This document shows, piece by piece, positions 1 through 10,573 of a stretch of 64,000 nucleotides of DNA. Numbering within the stretch: the first letter of the stretch is position 1; every line of letters begins with the position of its first letter. The notes under the pieces were generated by a model. The model was not told the origin of the DNA. It made no database searches and saw only the letters and a program-made list of their open reading frames with translations. This stretch comes from Acorus gramineus (lineage: Eukaryota > Streptophyta > Magnoliopsida > Acorales > Acoraceae). The stretch is from positions 21,354,433-21,418,432 of the forward strand of contig CM060847.1 in NCBI GenBank assembly GCA_030737835.1, read 5' to 3'. A program made the position numbers and the translations under genes.

Positions 1-80
1 TTTATCAAGGAAGCTCAAATTCACGATCAAAGCTTCTTTTGCACAAACTTTTAAGAGCAAACCATGCTGATATTTTTCAA

Positions 81-96
81 GAACATTCATGATTTT
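81..96. repeat. LINE target-site duplication, left copy
   Basis: GAACATTCATGATTTT, repeated exactly at 1224-1239. The two copies bracket the LINE and its poly(A) tail (T run on +). Confidence 0.8.
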
Positions 97-1223
97 TTTT
101 TTTTTTTATGGTAGGCATATATCATGTTTATATTATGATTAGAGCAAATGCCCCAAAGGGAAATTACAAAGTAGCAGCCCTTAAAGGGCTAGACCAAGTC
201 GCAATAGAGGAGAGCTCTACCAATAACCGGTCAAAGAAATTACATCACCTCTGTTATTCCTCGATAACGAATTTACCCCTATCATAACAAACCCATGTAG
301 CCCCGCAAATGTTGTTTCCCACATCTTAATAAAGTTTATAACCATCTCTCAAATGTTCTCGATATACACCCGCGAACTGCAAAAGACAACATGATTCTGA
401 GTTAGCCGGATTGCCTAAACCACAGCTGGGATGAAAGTTCGAGAAGCCTTCGCTTTGTGGCTGCGATAACCTCATGCCGCCATCACCTTACCAGCCTCCT
501 CCCACATGCCCTAAAGGGACGAAAAGGAGTTGAACATGCCCGTGGCCCCCCGGAGCAGCCTCCAAATCTGAGAAGCAATAGGACAAGTCACCAGAAGGTG
601 TTCCGTTGTCTCTTCAGCACCATGACACATCGGACAGCGGGTATCCACCTGTTCTGCCCATTTCGCTCTGTAAGATTGGTTAGTAGTCTGTTTTGGTACA
701 TCAACCAAGAGAAAACTTTGACCTTCAAAGGGACTTTAGGTTTCCAAATCTGAGCAGCCTTTTGAGTGGTGTCTTGCACAGAAGGACAGTCTCTCCTCCA
801 CCAATCATATCCCTTCTGAACAGATTATCCCTGACGGGGTTGGGGACACCAAACCACAGCATCTGAGACCCCTTCCTAGAGAGTCAACCTGCAGGATATC
901 AAGCAAATTCTGTCAGCACAATCACCTCCTCATCACACAAATTGCGCCGAAGTCTTAACTTCTCGAACCCGGCCACATTTGCTTTTGGATAGCTCAAAAA
1001 TGCTGGTGTAACGATCCTTCAAAGCACTGTCACCCAGCTATATGTTGTGCCAAAACAGGATTGAGGAACCATTCCCCACTGTCCAACCTATAGCCGATAA
1101 TATTGACTCCATGAGGAGCAAGATTTCTGACCAGATTCGGGACAATCTAGGAGAGGGGATTGGAAATCTGTTGGAAAACTCACCACTGCACCGATGCCGT
1201 ACTTCAAATTTTGTTAGGAGAGA
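97..1223 (-). mobile_element. 5'-truncated LINE retrotransposon (pol 3' end, zinc-binding domain)
   Basis: Minus-strand translation gives pieces of the C-terminal part of a plant LINE pol. At 1038-1229 there is a fragment ending VGNGSSILFWHN, typical of the stretch after the reverse transcriptase. At 511-779 the zinc-binding (zf-RVT) region appears in two overlapping frames: KVPLKVKVFSWLMYQNRLLT in one, then CPMCHGAEETTEHLLVTCP in the other. A frameshift therefore breaks the domain. The 3' tail is seen as a T run on + at about 93-107. The body is flanked by 16-bp direct repeats GAACATTCATGATTTT (81-96 and 1224-1239), the expected long TSD. Only about 1.1 kb of the element is present, so it was truncated at insertion and is dead. 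Confidence 0.85.
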
Positions 1224-1239
1224 GAACATTCATGATTTT
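1224..1239. repeat. LINE target-site duplication, right copy
   Basis: Exact second copy of the 16-bp repeat at 81-96. It marks the 5' truncation point of the LINE. Confidence 0.8.
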
Positions 1240-2813
1240 GTTGGGAGGATTTTGATCATTTGAGATAAGGCATATTTTGCTGCACGTAATCACTTCAATA
1301 GAACTTTAATTCCTGAGGTCATGATCACTAGGGGAAAAGGCTCAATTCTCATGACCAATACTTTGTTGCCTCCTTATCAATCTTCTACACATTGGGTTCT
1401 TGCAAAAAATCTATTCAAGCTTTGTGTGGAGAATCCCTCATTTTCATAAATTCTACATGAAGCTGTTATAAGGAACCTTCAAATTCATGGCTAATTATTG
1501 TATTTGCTTTTAAAGTGGAAATGCTGACAGTCCATCAACGAGAGTTCTTTTATTATTATTATTCTTCATGTGCTACATTTGTTTATCTATAGTATCTAGG
1601 ATAATGAACTCATTTACCTCTGGTTCACTTTCATAGTTTCAAGATTTGCTGACTGCCTCCATACCAAAAAAAACAAAAAAAAACAAGGATTTGCTTACTG
1701 CCTTAAAAATAATGGATTTATAGAGAGAGATCAAAATATAAATTCATGGACCAATTCTTTAAATATGTTTTTTTTTTTTTTTTTTTAAATTTACTTTGAC
1801 CTTCCATGCTGTGTTCAATTTGACGAAAGAAACAGAGAATTGATAAATGTATTATACCACATTTTAAAATGATTTTTTAAAAATTTACCTGGAAATTTCT
1901 TCCCCCACTTTTACTCCAAATTTTAAAAACGAGGTTTATCATATTATTAATAAAAAACTACATTCAAAAATTAGATTTTATAGCTTTTACATATTTTTAC
2001 CATGTGTTATCCTAAAAAATAATGAGGATTGCAAATGGGGCTACAAAAAGAACTGAGTGTATTATTGCTTTTATTAAATAGAGCAAATTGACTTTGATAA
2101 AAAAAATAAGATATCCTGACTAGTCAGATTTTGTTGTTGTGGGACATGGGAAAATATTACACAGCTCATTTTATGGTCCAAAAGGTCACATATGATTTTA
2201 TTTTATTTTAAATCATTTACATCAACTAATGAGGTACGTACTTTTATAAAAGATATTATAAACTCCAATGAACTTAACGATATCATTTATAAAAAATATA
2301 AATTTTTTTTAATAAGTTATATATCTCGGTATAGCGAGCGGAGGGACCAACAAAATATGATTGCATTTGAGACCGTAAAAAAGATTCCGTGAATAAAGCT
2401 CTAGAACACGGTATACGAAAAGGACTCATGAATTAAATGAGTTCTTCAAAACTACCTGAAAACAGCAGTCTATTCTACCCAAGCATCTACTACAGCATCC
2501 CAAGCCTAGAAAAAGATCTTGAAACAATGTGACGTGGTAAGAAATCTTATATAAATTCAAATTGGAGATGGGCAAAATTTAGGCTTAGGAAAATGTTATA
2601 CTCAGTTTATTTTATAGTTTAAAATACAAATGGCAGATGCTTTTTCTTCTTTTTTTGCAATCATATATCTCATCTAATGATGTATATATTTTTATAAAAA
2701 GCATGGTTTAAAAACATGTGTTGATCCCATATGCGGTGGGTCTACATACAATACATGCGGTAGCATGTACAGTACATGTGGCAGCACATTGTATATATTT
2801 TTTTCTAATATAT
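1240..2813. other. AT-rich non-coding stretch
   Basis: No convincing gene. About 2210-2395 resembles 42355-42510: both hold an AT-rich tract with a 'GTTATATATCTC' core followed by 'GCATTTGAG'. This suggests a degraded dispersed repeat. The 66-codon ORF inside it has no recognisable similarity. Confidence 0.5.
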
Positions 2814-3132
2814 GGGCGTTTGAACCCTGTTCGAACGGGATTCGAACGCCTAAGGGCCGTTTGAATCATGTTCGAACGGGGTTCGAACGCATGAAGAGCC
2901 GTTTGATTTCCCATTCGAACTGAGTTCGAACACTGAAGGACCGTTTGATTTCCCATTCGAACTAGGTTCGAACGTCTAAGGGCCATTTAATTCCCATTCG
3001 AACTGGGTTCAAACGCATGAAGGACCGTTTGATTTTTCATTCGAACTAAGTTCGAACGCCAAAGGGCCGTTTGATTTTTCATTCGAACTAGGTTCGAATG
3101 CCTAAGGGCCATTTGTTTCCCGTTCGAACTGG
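2814..3132. repeat. 42-bp tandem array with palindromic TTCGAA cores
   Basis: About seven and a half diverged copies of a 42-bp unit. Most units carry two TTCGAA palindromes about 10 bp apart, joined by AAGGGCCGTTTGA-like linkers. Flanks on both sides share CATATGCGG/CACATGYGG-type words (about 2727-2780 and 3130-3235), so the array may sit inside one element. Because 42 is a multiple of three, the minus strand stays open with a 14-residue periodic peptide; I take that as a by-product of the repeat. Confidence 0.8.
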
Positions 3133-3249
3133 CGCACATAGCCGCATATGCTCGCACATGATTGCACTTGGATAGCACATGTACCGCACTAGGGTTTAGA
3201 TATGCATCGAGGGGAGCACATCAACATGTGCGGCTACACTTTAAATTAT

Positions 3250-3254
3250 GATAA
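3250..3254. repeat. GATAA target-site duplication (left) of the solo LTR
   Basis: GATAA directly before TGTTACG; matched by GATAA at 8331-8335 directly after TTAACA. Confidence 0.65.
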
Positions 3255-3992
3255 TGTTACGCCCCGAGGCAGCTGTCCCCGGAGCGATCCAATGACATTA
3301 ATATCAGGGAAACATACATGAGAGGTCAACACTAACTCCAATGAAAATGAAACAATAACCAGCAAGGACGTATAAATAACAAGGCAATATGGAAGCGATA
3401 ACTAACTGAAACCGCGGAAGCAAAAAAATTACAAGTATGTAAATCAAAAACATTATTACAGACCTAAATACACAATTATTGCTTCTATGAGAGCCCAAGT
3501 CTAGTCCAAATATAACATATGCGACACGCACAATTACCAATACATACATAAGAGGATTGCTAACAGCCTCGCACTCGCCAATCGAAAAACGGAACGCTCC
3601 ACGCATGAACCACGTCATAGGGATATTCCAGTTCCACGCCCAACTTAGCCTCTGGTGGAAAAACAACAAACGAGGGGTGAGCTACAAGCTTAGTGAGTGA
3701 CAAGAATCTAAGCTCTACAATAATAATATAATATTAGCATATTTTTCTTCTAAGGAAAGATATGGATGGGAGAACCTAACAAATATGTCACTTGGAGACG
3801 TGACCTCACCACACCCTCAACCTCACCCCGGAGGGGGGGGAGGACTTTTGGAAAACAATTAATCCATTAATAATAATGTAGTATCACAGATTAGCAGAAC
3901 ACTATAAAGATTATCTGCATCGAGATATAATACGTTACGATGCCTCGCACCATCCGGTAGCCCTCTCCTGGGTAGTCCTCATCCTGGCGACC

Positions 3993-4206
3993 ATCCATGG
4001 TCAGTACTCGAGCCTTGTACGGTAGTGGCATCATATTTGGGCATTCCCAACGATACGGCATCACCCGTAGTCGGTATTCGAGCCTCGTATGGTAGTCACG
4101 TCATACTTTGGGCATTCCCAAAGACACAGAATCACCTGTGGTCGGTACTCAAGCTTTGTATGGTAGTGACATCGTACTCTGGGCATTCTCAACGATATGG
4201 TGGCAC
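3993..4206. repeat. 71-bp tandem repeat, 3 copies, inside the solo LTR
   Basis: Three diverged units of about 71 bp, each with GTCGGTAYTCRAGC, GTATGGTAGT and GGGCATTCYCAA. Confidence 0.8.
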
Positions 4207-4488
4207 AAACACATGACAAATTCAACACCGGATAGCTTCGACGCACGATGATGTAGGGAAACAATACTCCATGCTCACGATATCATCCGCATAGCCTCAT
4301 CCTAGGTGGCCCTCTCCCTGGCAGCCTCTCGATGTAGCGACACCACCTAGGGAAGCTTCGACACTAGGCAGCTCTACGCACGATGATACAGGGAGGAAAC
4401 ACTCCAATCTCATCCTCACCTCCATCCCTAGAGGTGGCATGGGACTATTGGAAAAAGAAATCAATTCGCTAACTCCCTTAACCTTCTG

Positions 4489-4890
4489 GTAGCTCTCTCC
4501 CGGGTAGCCCTCTTCCTGACAGCCTTCTAACATAGGTACGAAACCACAAGGGTATTGAAATACACATTGGACCTCCTATGATGTGGTGCCACCATCTAGG
4601 ATGGCTCGAATGCCGGGTAGCTTCAACACGGGTACGAGGTAGGGGAGAAGCATTTTGCCCTCGCAATATGGTCCTTAGAGATCATCTATTAACCAATATC
4701 ATCTGGTAGCCCTCTTCTTGACAGCCTTCCAAGATAGGTACGAAGCTACAACGGTATTGAAATACACATTGGACATCCTATCATGCGGCGGCACAATTCA
4801 AGATAGCTCCAACATTGGGTAGTTTCGATGCACGATGATATGAGGAGAAAGCACTCCATTCTCGCAATACGATCATCAGTTAGCAAATAT
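4489..4890. repeat. About 210-bp tandem duplication inside the solo LTR
   Basis: Two units starting TGGTAGC..CTCT. They share CTGACAGCCTTC, ATAGGTACGAA and GGTATTGAAATACACATTGG in the same order. Related partial units lie at about 3954-3995 and 4290-4420, so the array is older and partly decayed. Confidence 0.75.
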
Positions 4891-4904
4891 CAATGCTAAT
4901 CGAA

Positions 4905-5200
4905 TTCTCTTGAATTCCCAAAGAGATGCATCACTCGGACGCGGAGAAATAATTAAGTTCTCGCGCTCAACAATGACAAAGAATGACCCTAAAGGCGGGT
5001 CATGCACGCGCCTATTACAGATAGGCCTAACATATCATCATAGATATGAGTTAACGAACATCAAAACAATAATGAATTCTCATTTGAGTGCATCACATGG
5101 ATGCAGGGCAGATTAACTGCTATGCTTGGGCACTAAAATAATAAAGTATGACCTGAAAGTGAGTCATACACACATCTATTATAGATAGGCCTAATTTATT
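4905..5200. repeat. Diverged tandem duplication (about 170 bp) inside the solo LTR
   Basis: Two units share GAATTCTC, GCATCAC..GGA, AAAGGCGGGTCAT/AAAGTGAGTCAT, then CTATTA.AGATAGGCCTAA. Confidence 0.6.
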
Positions 5201-6048
5201 TATCACGCGTGCAATTGTGACAGGGAAAATTCCAACACCTTCGAGGTACATGGATCACATGAAAACATAGCAAACAACATAACAAGCATGAGATAACACA
5301 AGTGCACCCTAATAAATGATTCTGCGATGAACAAAGTTCAATGACCAATACCCATCAAAAGAAGGTACATATAGCTACCAGTAGAACATATGCTAAATGT
5401 CTATATAGATAAAATAATGAATCACATTATCATCACTGTTCGGTAGAGACAGTTTCCTATTATAATGTTGAAGCTTTCATCCACACAACAAAATTGTGAA
5501 CAACCAAATTAAGTTAAAAATGATCTCAACGAAGAAGAATTGCATTACAAATCACTTCATATTATCTCATTTTCAAGTATAAAAACCTCTTTCAATTGAA
5601 ATATATCAAGTCCCAGAGAGGACATAATTGGCTCGTATGGCCATGTTTATAGTGGAAGACCTTGAATAAAACAAAAACACCTCAAGTACCCAACTCCCTA
5701 AAATGGCACAACTAATATAAAACAACCTACATTCCAATACTATGTGTTCAAGTAATAGAAAAATCATTTGACATAGAAACTTTCCAACAAGTGAAAAGAA
5801 ATCTTAACTTTAACATCCTACTAATTAGATAATAGACATAGTAGAAGTTAATATTCTTATCCAAGCATGAAAGGATTAGATTATAAGTGCACAATTGATT
5901 TCGCATTAAAATTTTAAACCACAATATTAGCTAATATGTACATGTTAACATGTTTCTGGGGTGTATAAAGATCAACAGTAAATAACATGCATATTACTAC
6001 ATAAGTGTGACGGTCAAACCACTAAATATACACACAATTATCACAAGA

Positions 6049-6247
6049 GAGATATATGGACCACATGTCCAAATAATCTATGAATAAACCATGTATATAC
6101 ACACTTTATACAATCCAACACATGCCTACTAGTAAGCTAGCATATGTAGAGATATATGGACCACGTGTCCAAATAACCTATGAAGAAATCATGTGTATAC
6201 ATACTTATACAATCCAACATAGACCTACTAGTAAGCTAGCATAAATG
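6049..6247. repeat. 100-bp tandem duplication inside the solo LTR
   Basis: AGAGATATATGGACCAC starts both units (about 6049 and 6149). Both end CTACTAGTAAGCTAGCATA, with only scattered mismatches. Confidence 0.85.
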
Positions 6248-7635
6248 TCTTACCATAGCTAAATATGACAACCATACTAAACATTTACTAGTATGAAAGC
6301 AACACTACAAAAGATTACTTATGGCATGACATACTCTATACTTCATGATACATAAGATACCACAAATAATGCTAACAAGTATGGATCTAATATATCAATA
6401 CAATCTACCAATCATGATTGAGTATAACTAGGGTGCCCCACGGATACGCGATGCATGACTATGTGCATCGAGCGCTTCCCAAAAGGGTGGATCGAACCAC
6501 TCACTGGTACTTGGATCGTCGCGCGTCCGGTCTATGAGATCTGCAAGACACAACCAATGATGCTTAATTAAAATATGAAGCCTCTTGACACATATACAAG
6601 CCTACTTTATGAAGACAACTCCTTCTGATATTACTCACACCATGCATAATTACTCTTTGACACACAATTATGCAAAACTGGTACATCTACTGCAACCAAC
6701 CCTAAACTTTGATCTCCAAAGCACCAAATACACATCCAAAACTTCCGAAATAAATCACACACATTCTCTAACATGTTAGGATCATAATCCGTGAGACATC
6801 ATAACCTGATTTAGCCTCTACATGCCCAAAACAAAATATTTTCAGAAATTGATCAATTCCTACACGAATCTGGGCAGTCCATGCAAAGTAGGTTCTAACT
6901 TACGACACAGGTAATATAATGACACCAAATTTCATATATAAGATCTAGATACATAGATGATCATATCACATGATGACACAATCCTCAGAATATGCCTCTA
7001 GATACTAGTTTCACAACGATCTTAAGAAGATATAAATCTGTCTTACTACAACACAAAACCACCACCATTCATGCATAAACACAAACATTTCATGTGCATA
7101 AACAATTACACATAATAACACTCTCCCAACATCACCCACACATGCACAAATAGGGGGAAATACCTTTGAAGAAGAAGGACAAGTTGGCCAAGGAAAAATG
7201 GGGTACACCCACACACCTTCTTTGCCTCACCTTCCCCCACCATTGATTACAGACTCACAAAGCACCACCCACCAATTTCCCTGGCTCCCTCACCCGAGAC
7301 AACATTCAATACCAAATCAGCCACCATAAAACATGCACATAAAAAATAGATAGAGAAAACAAAGAGAGAAAGAGAGGCACCTAGAGGGAAAAAGGTAGGA
7401 GGAGAGGGGTTTGAACACCCTTCTTCCATATTTTCTTTCTTTCTTTCTTCTCGTCCTTCCTTCTTTTCTCTTCTTCTTCTTTGGCTCGGGTGAAAATGAG
7501 GGAGAGAATGAGGGGGCTGGTGGGTGTTAAGACTTCGACACGTCTACTCCCACCAACCATTTGCCTAAGAACACCAACCAAAAAACAAAAAACAAACGTT
7601 TATAAATTTAATTTGAACATCAATAATCCCATCAA

Positions 7636-7860
7636 CCATTCGACAGTCAATTTGTCAATCTTCCTTTGGAACAATCGATAATTGGTCTGTCAACATTTAT
7701 TTAATAAATTCGACAATCACTCTGTCAATCTTCCTTTACAACTTTCGAGAGTGTCCTTGTCAACCTTCCTTTACAAACTTCGATAGAAGCTCTGTCAACC
7801 TTCCTTTACAACATTCGATAAAATTTCTGTTAACTTTTTTATACAACCTTTGACCTTAAC
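7636..7860. repeat. About 45-bp tandem array in the solo LTR
   Basis: Five to six imperfect units with the words TTCGAYAR, CTGTCAA and CTTCCTTTACAA in order. Lies near the 5' end of the LTR in its own (minus) orientation. Confidence 0.75.
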
Positions 7861-8330
7861 AATGTCGAACCGAATATTTTTTCAAAAGAAAACCTAAGAC
7901 ACATTTGACCATATTCAATATTAAATGTAAAATAAAATCATCAATTGTTTATGGCTTGGTAAGGATTGAGTTAATGAGTATAGTGTGAGAGTAGGTTTAT
8001 CCTCACCGCTGATGTGGCATTTGAGTGAAAGAGATAGGGGAGGGGGGTGAGACTTGCCTAAAGTCACCACACACACATCCCAAAAGAAAATTTGCACGGG
8101 AAGCTTGGATATTTCTCACTTATTCAAAATCTAGTAACGGTCAAACTCGGATACCATTCAGAATTGCAAAATTATAGAAACGATGTCAGAATACGACGAA
8201 AATTTTCATGTAAGCCAAAGTGAATATCAAAACCATAAATATGCAGTCAAATTTTGAAATTGAGCGCTCAAACTTTTCATATAAATTAAAACAAGATATT
8301 TGACCGCTAAAAAGTGACACTGTCTTAACA

Positions 8331-8335
8331 GATAA
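8331..8335. repeat. GATAA target-site duplication (right) of the solo LTR
   Basis: Second copy of the 5-bp duplication, immediately after the TAACA end. Confidence 0.65.
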
Positions 8336-8582
8336 AAAGTGAATGACATATCTAATAAATCGAATGATATCATTTATAGAATTGATAGCTGATGGATGTT
8401 GGAAACTCTCTATTCATTCGGGTACAACAGGTGCTATCCTAGCTGAATGGCTTTCTAAATTTACAGTTTATCGTGGAAAAAAGTGTGCTCGAGAGATTAT
8501 TAAAAAACATACAAACAAAGTTCCCCTGTATAATCTAGTTCTGGGCAGCTCTACATTATAAACTTCTCACTTGATGAGTTTT

Positions 8583-8658
8583 TTTTTTTTTTTTTGTTGA
8601 AAAAATGTAGAACCATGCCACCGTTGCTTTCATTAAAGAAAATATGATTACATACCTG
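8583..8658 (-). mobile_element. Very short LINE/SINE 3' tail insertion
   Basis: About 76 bp beginning with a T run on + (poly(A) on minus), followed by the reverse complement of a LINE-like 3' end. It is flanked by an almost perfect 23-24-bp direct repeat (8560-8582 and 8659-8682; one T differs) that begins AAACTTCTCAC. This is a target-primed insertion truncated almost to its tail. Confidence 0.75.
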
Positions 8659-8682
8659 AAACTTCTCACTTTGATGAGTTTT

Positions 8683-9479
8683 ATACAAAGATTTTTCATA
8701 TAACAAATAATAGAGGCTCTATCACACTGAGCTGGAAAGTATTGACCTATAATTTTTGATCAATTGCTCATAATATGTAAGAGGCCAAAATAAAACTTTT
8801 TTTTTTTAAGAACTGTGGTCATTTCCACTTCATAGCACAAAATAGGTAATGCGCGAACTAGAATGAAGAGGAAAAAATCAAACTTATTAGAAGAATCAAA
8901 TTGGATTGCTAGAGTTTCCATGAAGGACATTGTCCAAAGGGCAGGGTTAAAAAAAAACCTTCAACATTGAACCCCAGCCCCAGTGTTTGTCTTTTATGTG
9001 GGTGGGGTTTCCATCTTGAAAAAAAAAAAAAGAAAAGGGAGAGAAAGAAGGGGTGTCGAGGGTGGTTGAGGTGGGTGGCAAAGGCGAGCGGAGGAGGCAG
9101 CAGCGACGGAGGACACGATGGGGGGGGGGGGAGAGAGAGAGAGAGAGAGAAAGAGACAGAGGGAGGGCGGAGGTGACGGGTGGTGGCGGCAGCAACGGAG
9201 GGGACAACGGTGGAGGTAAATGGTGGCGAAGGGGGTTGGTCGAAGGGGGAGAGGGAGAGAGAGAGAGACGTCACCATCGCCCTCCGCCTCCCTCCCAACC
9301 TCTCCCCCCCCCCCTTTCTTTCTCCCTTTCTTTCTTTCCCTCCTCTTGTTTTGCTTGAGGAGCATCCCACCCCTTTTTTTCATTTTTTTTCAGTGGGGTT
9401 CTCACACAGTGGAGTGGCTTTAATTACCCCCATTGTTTAAATTGCAAGATTGTTTTATTAATCCAATTTAATATATTAA
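8683..9479. repeat. Non-coding, with low-complexity purine/pyrimidine block
   Basis: About 9018-9390 is strongly strand-biased: purine-rich (A and G runs, a G12 tract then (GA)n at about 9119-9150) up to about 9270, then C/T-rich with a poly(C) run near 9305. Long ORFs here on both strands are composed of S/L/P or R/G/E runs and look like composition artefacts. No gene seen. Confidence 0.7.
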
Positions 9480-9717
9480 GAGTGCGTTTGACACCAAATT
9501 AAAAAATACTTTTAACTTTTTTATAAACAAAAGTTAAAAGCTATTACTAACAGGCCAACTGAAATGCATCATCATAACTTGATTTTGTCTCTAACCCAGT
9601 GCCTCAAAATCTGGATTTCATAAAACAGCCATCATTATTACACCCTCAAAAGACGTATATAAAGCATCTAAAAGCTCCAAACTACTTTTTAAACTATGTT
9701 TCCAAACACAGCTTAAA
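9480..9717. mobile_element. MITE-like element, copy 1
   Basis: About 240 bp with imperfect inverted ends (TTAAGAGTGCGTTTG and, at the other end, TTTAAGCTGTGTTTG on minus). A related copy lies at 46705-46933. The two share GTTAAAAG, ATGCATCATCAT, ATTATTACA.CCTCAAAAG and TTTAAAGAG-type words in order. No coding capacity. Confidence 0.65.
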
Positions 9718-9829
9718 GAGAAAGGAACAATATACTTCACTTTTCAAGAATTACACACAAGACTATACTTTTAAAGCAAATTCTTGATAATATTTCTGTT
9801 GTAACGAAGGTTTCAGAAAACTAAACTCC

Positions 9830-10573
9830 AGGTGAAAGACAGATCATTGACTGGTTAGGTTGTTCCTTAAGGTCTAGATTGCACCAACAATTGATTTTAT
9901 CCTGGAAACCTCCTCCTGTTGGAGGTCTGCTTCTCAATACTGATGGATCAAAAACCTAGCATAGATCAAGATGTTGTGAAATGTTAGAAACTCAAAAGCC
10001 GAATTGATATATGCTTATGCGGTAAGATGTGATGAAAAGTCTATTCATCAAATAGAAAGTTTGGCTTTTCTACATGGCCTTACAATAGCAAAACAAACTG
10101 GAATACAGGAGATTATCATTCAGTCAGACTCCAAATATAGAGCCAGGGAATAAACAGCATTCATAAGATCCAGAAAATTTTAAATGCCTTCAACCTTGGA
10201 GCATAATGCATATATAAAGGGAAATCAACACTGCAGCTGACTATTTAGCTAGCCAGAAAGTTACAATTGGGGAGGACTCCTTCCATGAAAAAGAGCTGCA
10301 TCCTGACCTGCGAGAAATATTTGAGCATGACAGAACCTCTGTTGCATGAAAAGGGAATGGCTTTCCTCATTGTAATCTTTTAGTAGTTCATTCTTTTCTT
10401 ATGTTCACACACAGATTCACTTATACTCCCTTGGTTATACAAAACAAATAAACTAAGCTGGAGGATGCACTTGTGATTCTCTCTCTGGCTTATTAGTTTA
10501 TATTTGTTTGTGTTCTGTACAGAATTGGAATTCTTGATAAAATTTCATTTACCAAAATAATAAAAAAAATTGT
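9830..10573 (+). mobile_element. LINE 3' remnant with RNase H domain
   Basis: Plus-strand translation shows a plant LINE RNase H region in pieces. LSWKPPPVGGLLLNTDGSKT (near 9895-9955) carries the first catalytic Asp context. About 10000-10140 carries the IESLAFLHGLTIAKQTG helix and IIIQSDSK. TAADYLASQKVTIGEDSF near 10235-10290 is the C-terminal A-D motif. Stops and frameshifts break it. A LINE-like 3' end (GATAAAATTTCATTTACC) and short A run follow at 10536-10570. No full-length pol upstream and no clear TSD. Confidence 0.75.

Larger units (their letters stand above)
3255..8330 (-). mobile_element. Giant solo LTR (about 5.1 kb) of an LTR retrotransposon
   Basis: The segment begins TGTTACGCCCC and ends TGTCTTAACA, i.e. 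TGTTA...TAACA ends. It is flanked by the 5-bp direct repeat GATAA (3250-3254 and 8331-8335). On the minus strand it ends GGGGCGTAACA, an LTR-end type common in plant Gypsy elements, so I place the element on minus. I see no gag/pol reading frame, primer-binding site or second LTR inside. It is therefore best read as one LTR left by LTR-LTR recombination, or as a large non-autonomous derivative. It contains several internal tandem arrays, listed separately. The 121-codon minus ORF at 3304-3669 has no recognised similarity. Confidence 0.7.

Noticed and set aside
2708..3178. Minus-strand ORFs with a 14-residue periodic peptide
   Set aside because: Open only because the DNA repeat is 42 bp; no other coding signs.
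3304..3669. 121-codon hydrophobic ORF on minus
   Set aside because: Lies inside the solo LTR and has no recognised similarity.
2814..7860. Regular repeats considered as CRISPR-like arrays
   Set aside because: Head-to-tail tandem repeats without unique spacers, in a plant genome.
8909..9440. Several overlapping ORFs of 60-153 codons on both strands
   Set aside because: They consist of S/L/P or R/G/E runs dictated by the purine/pyrimidine tract, overlap in all frames and match no family.
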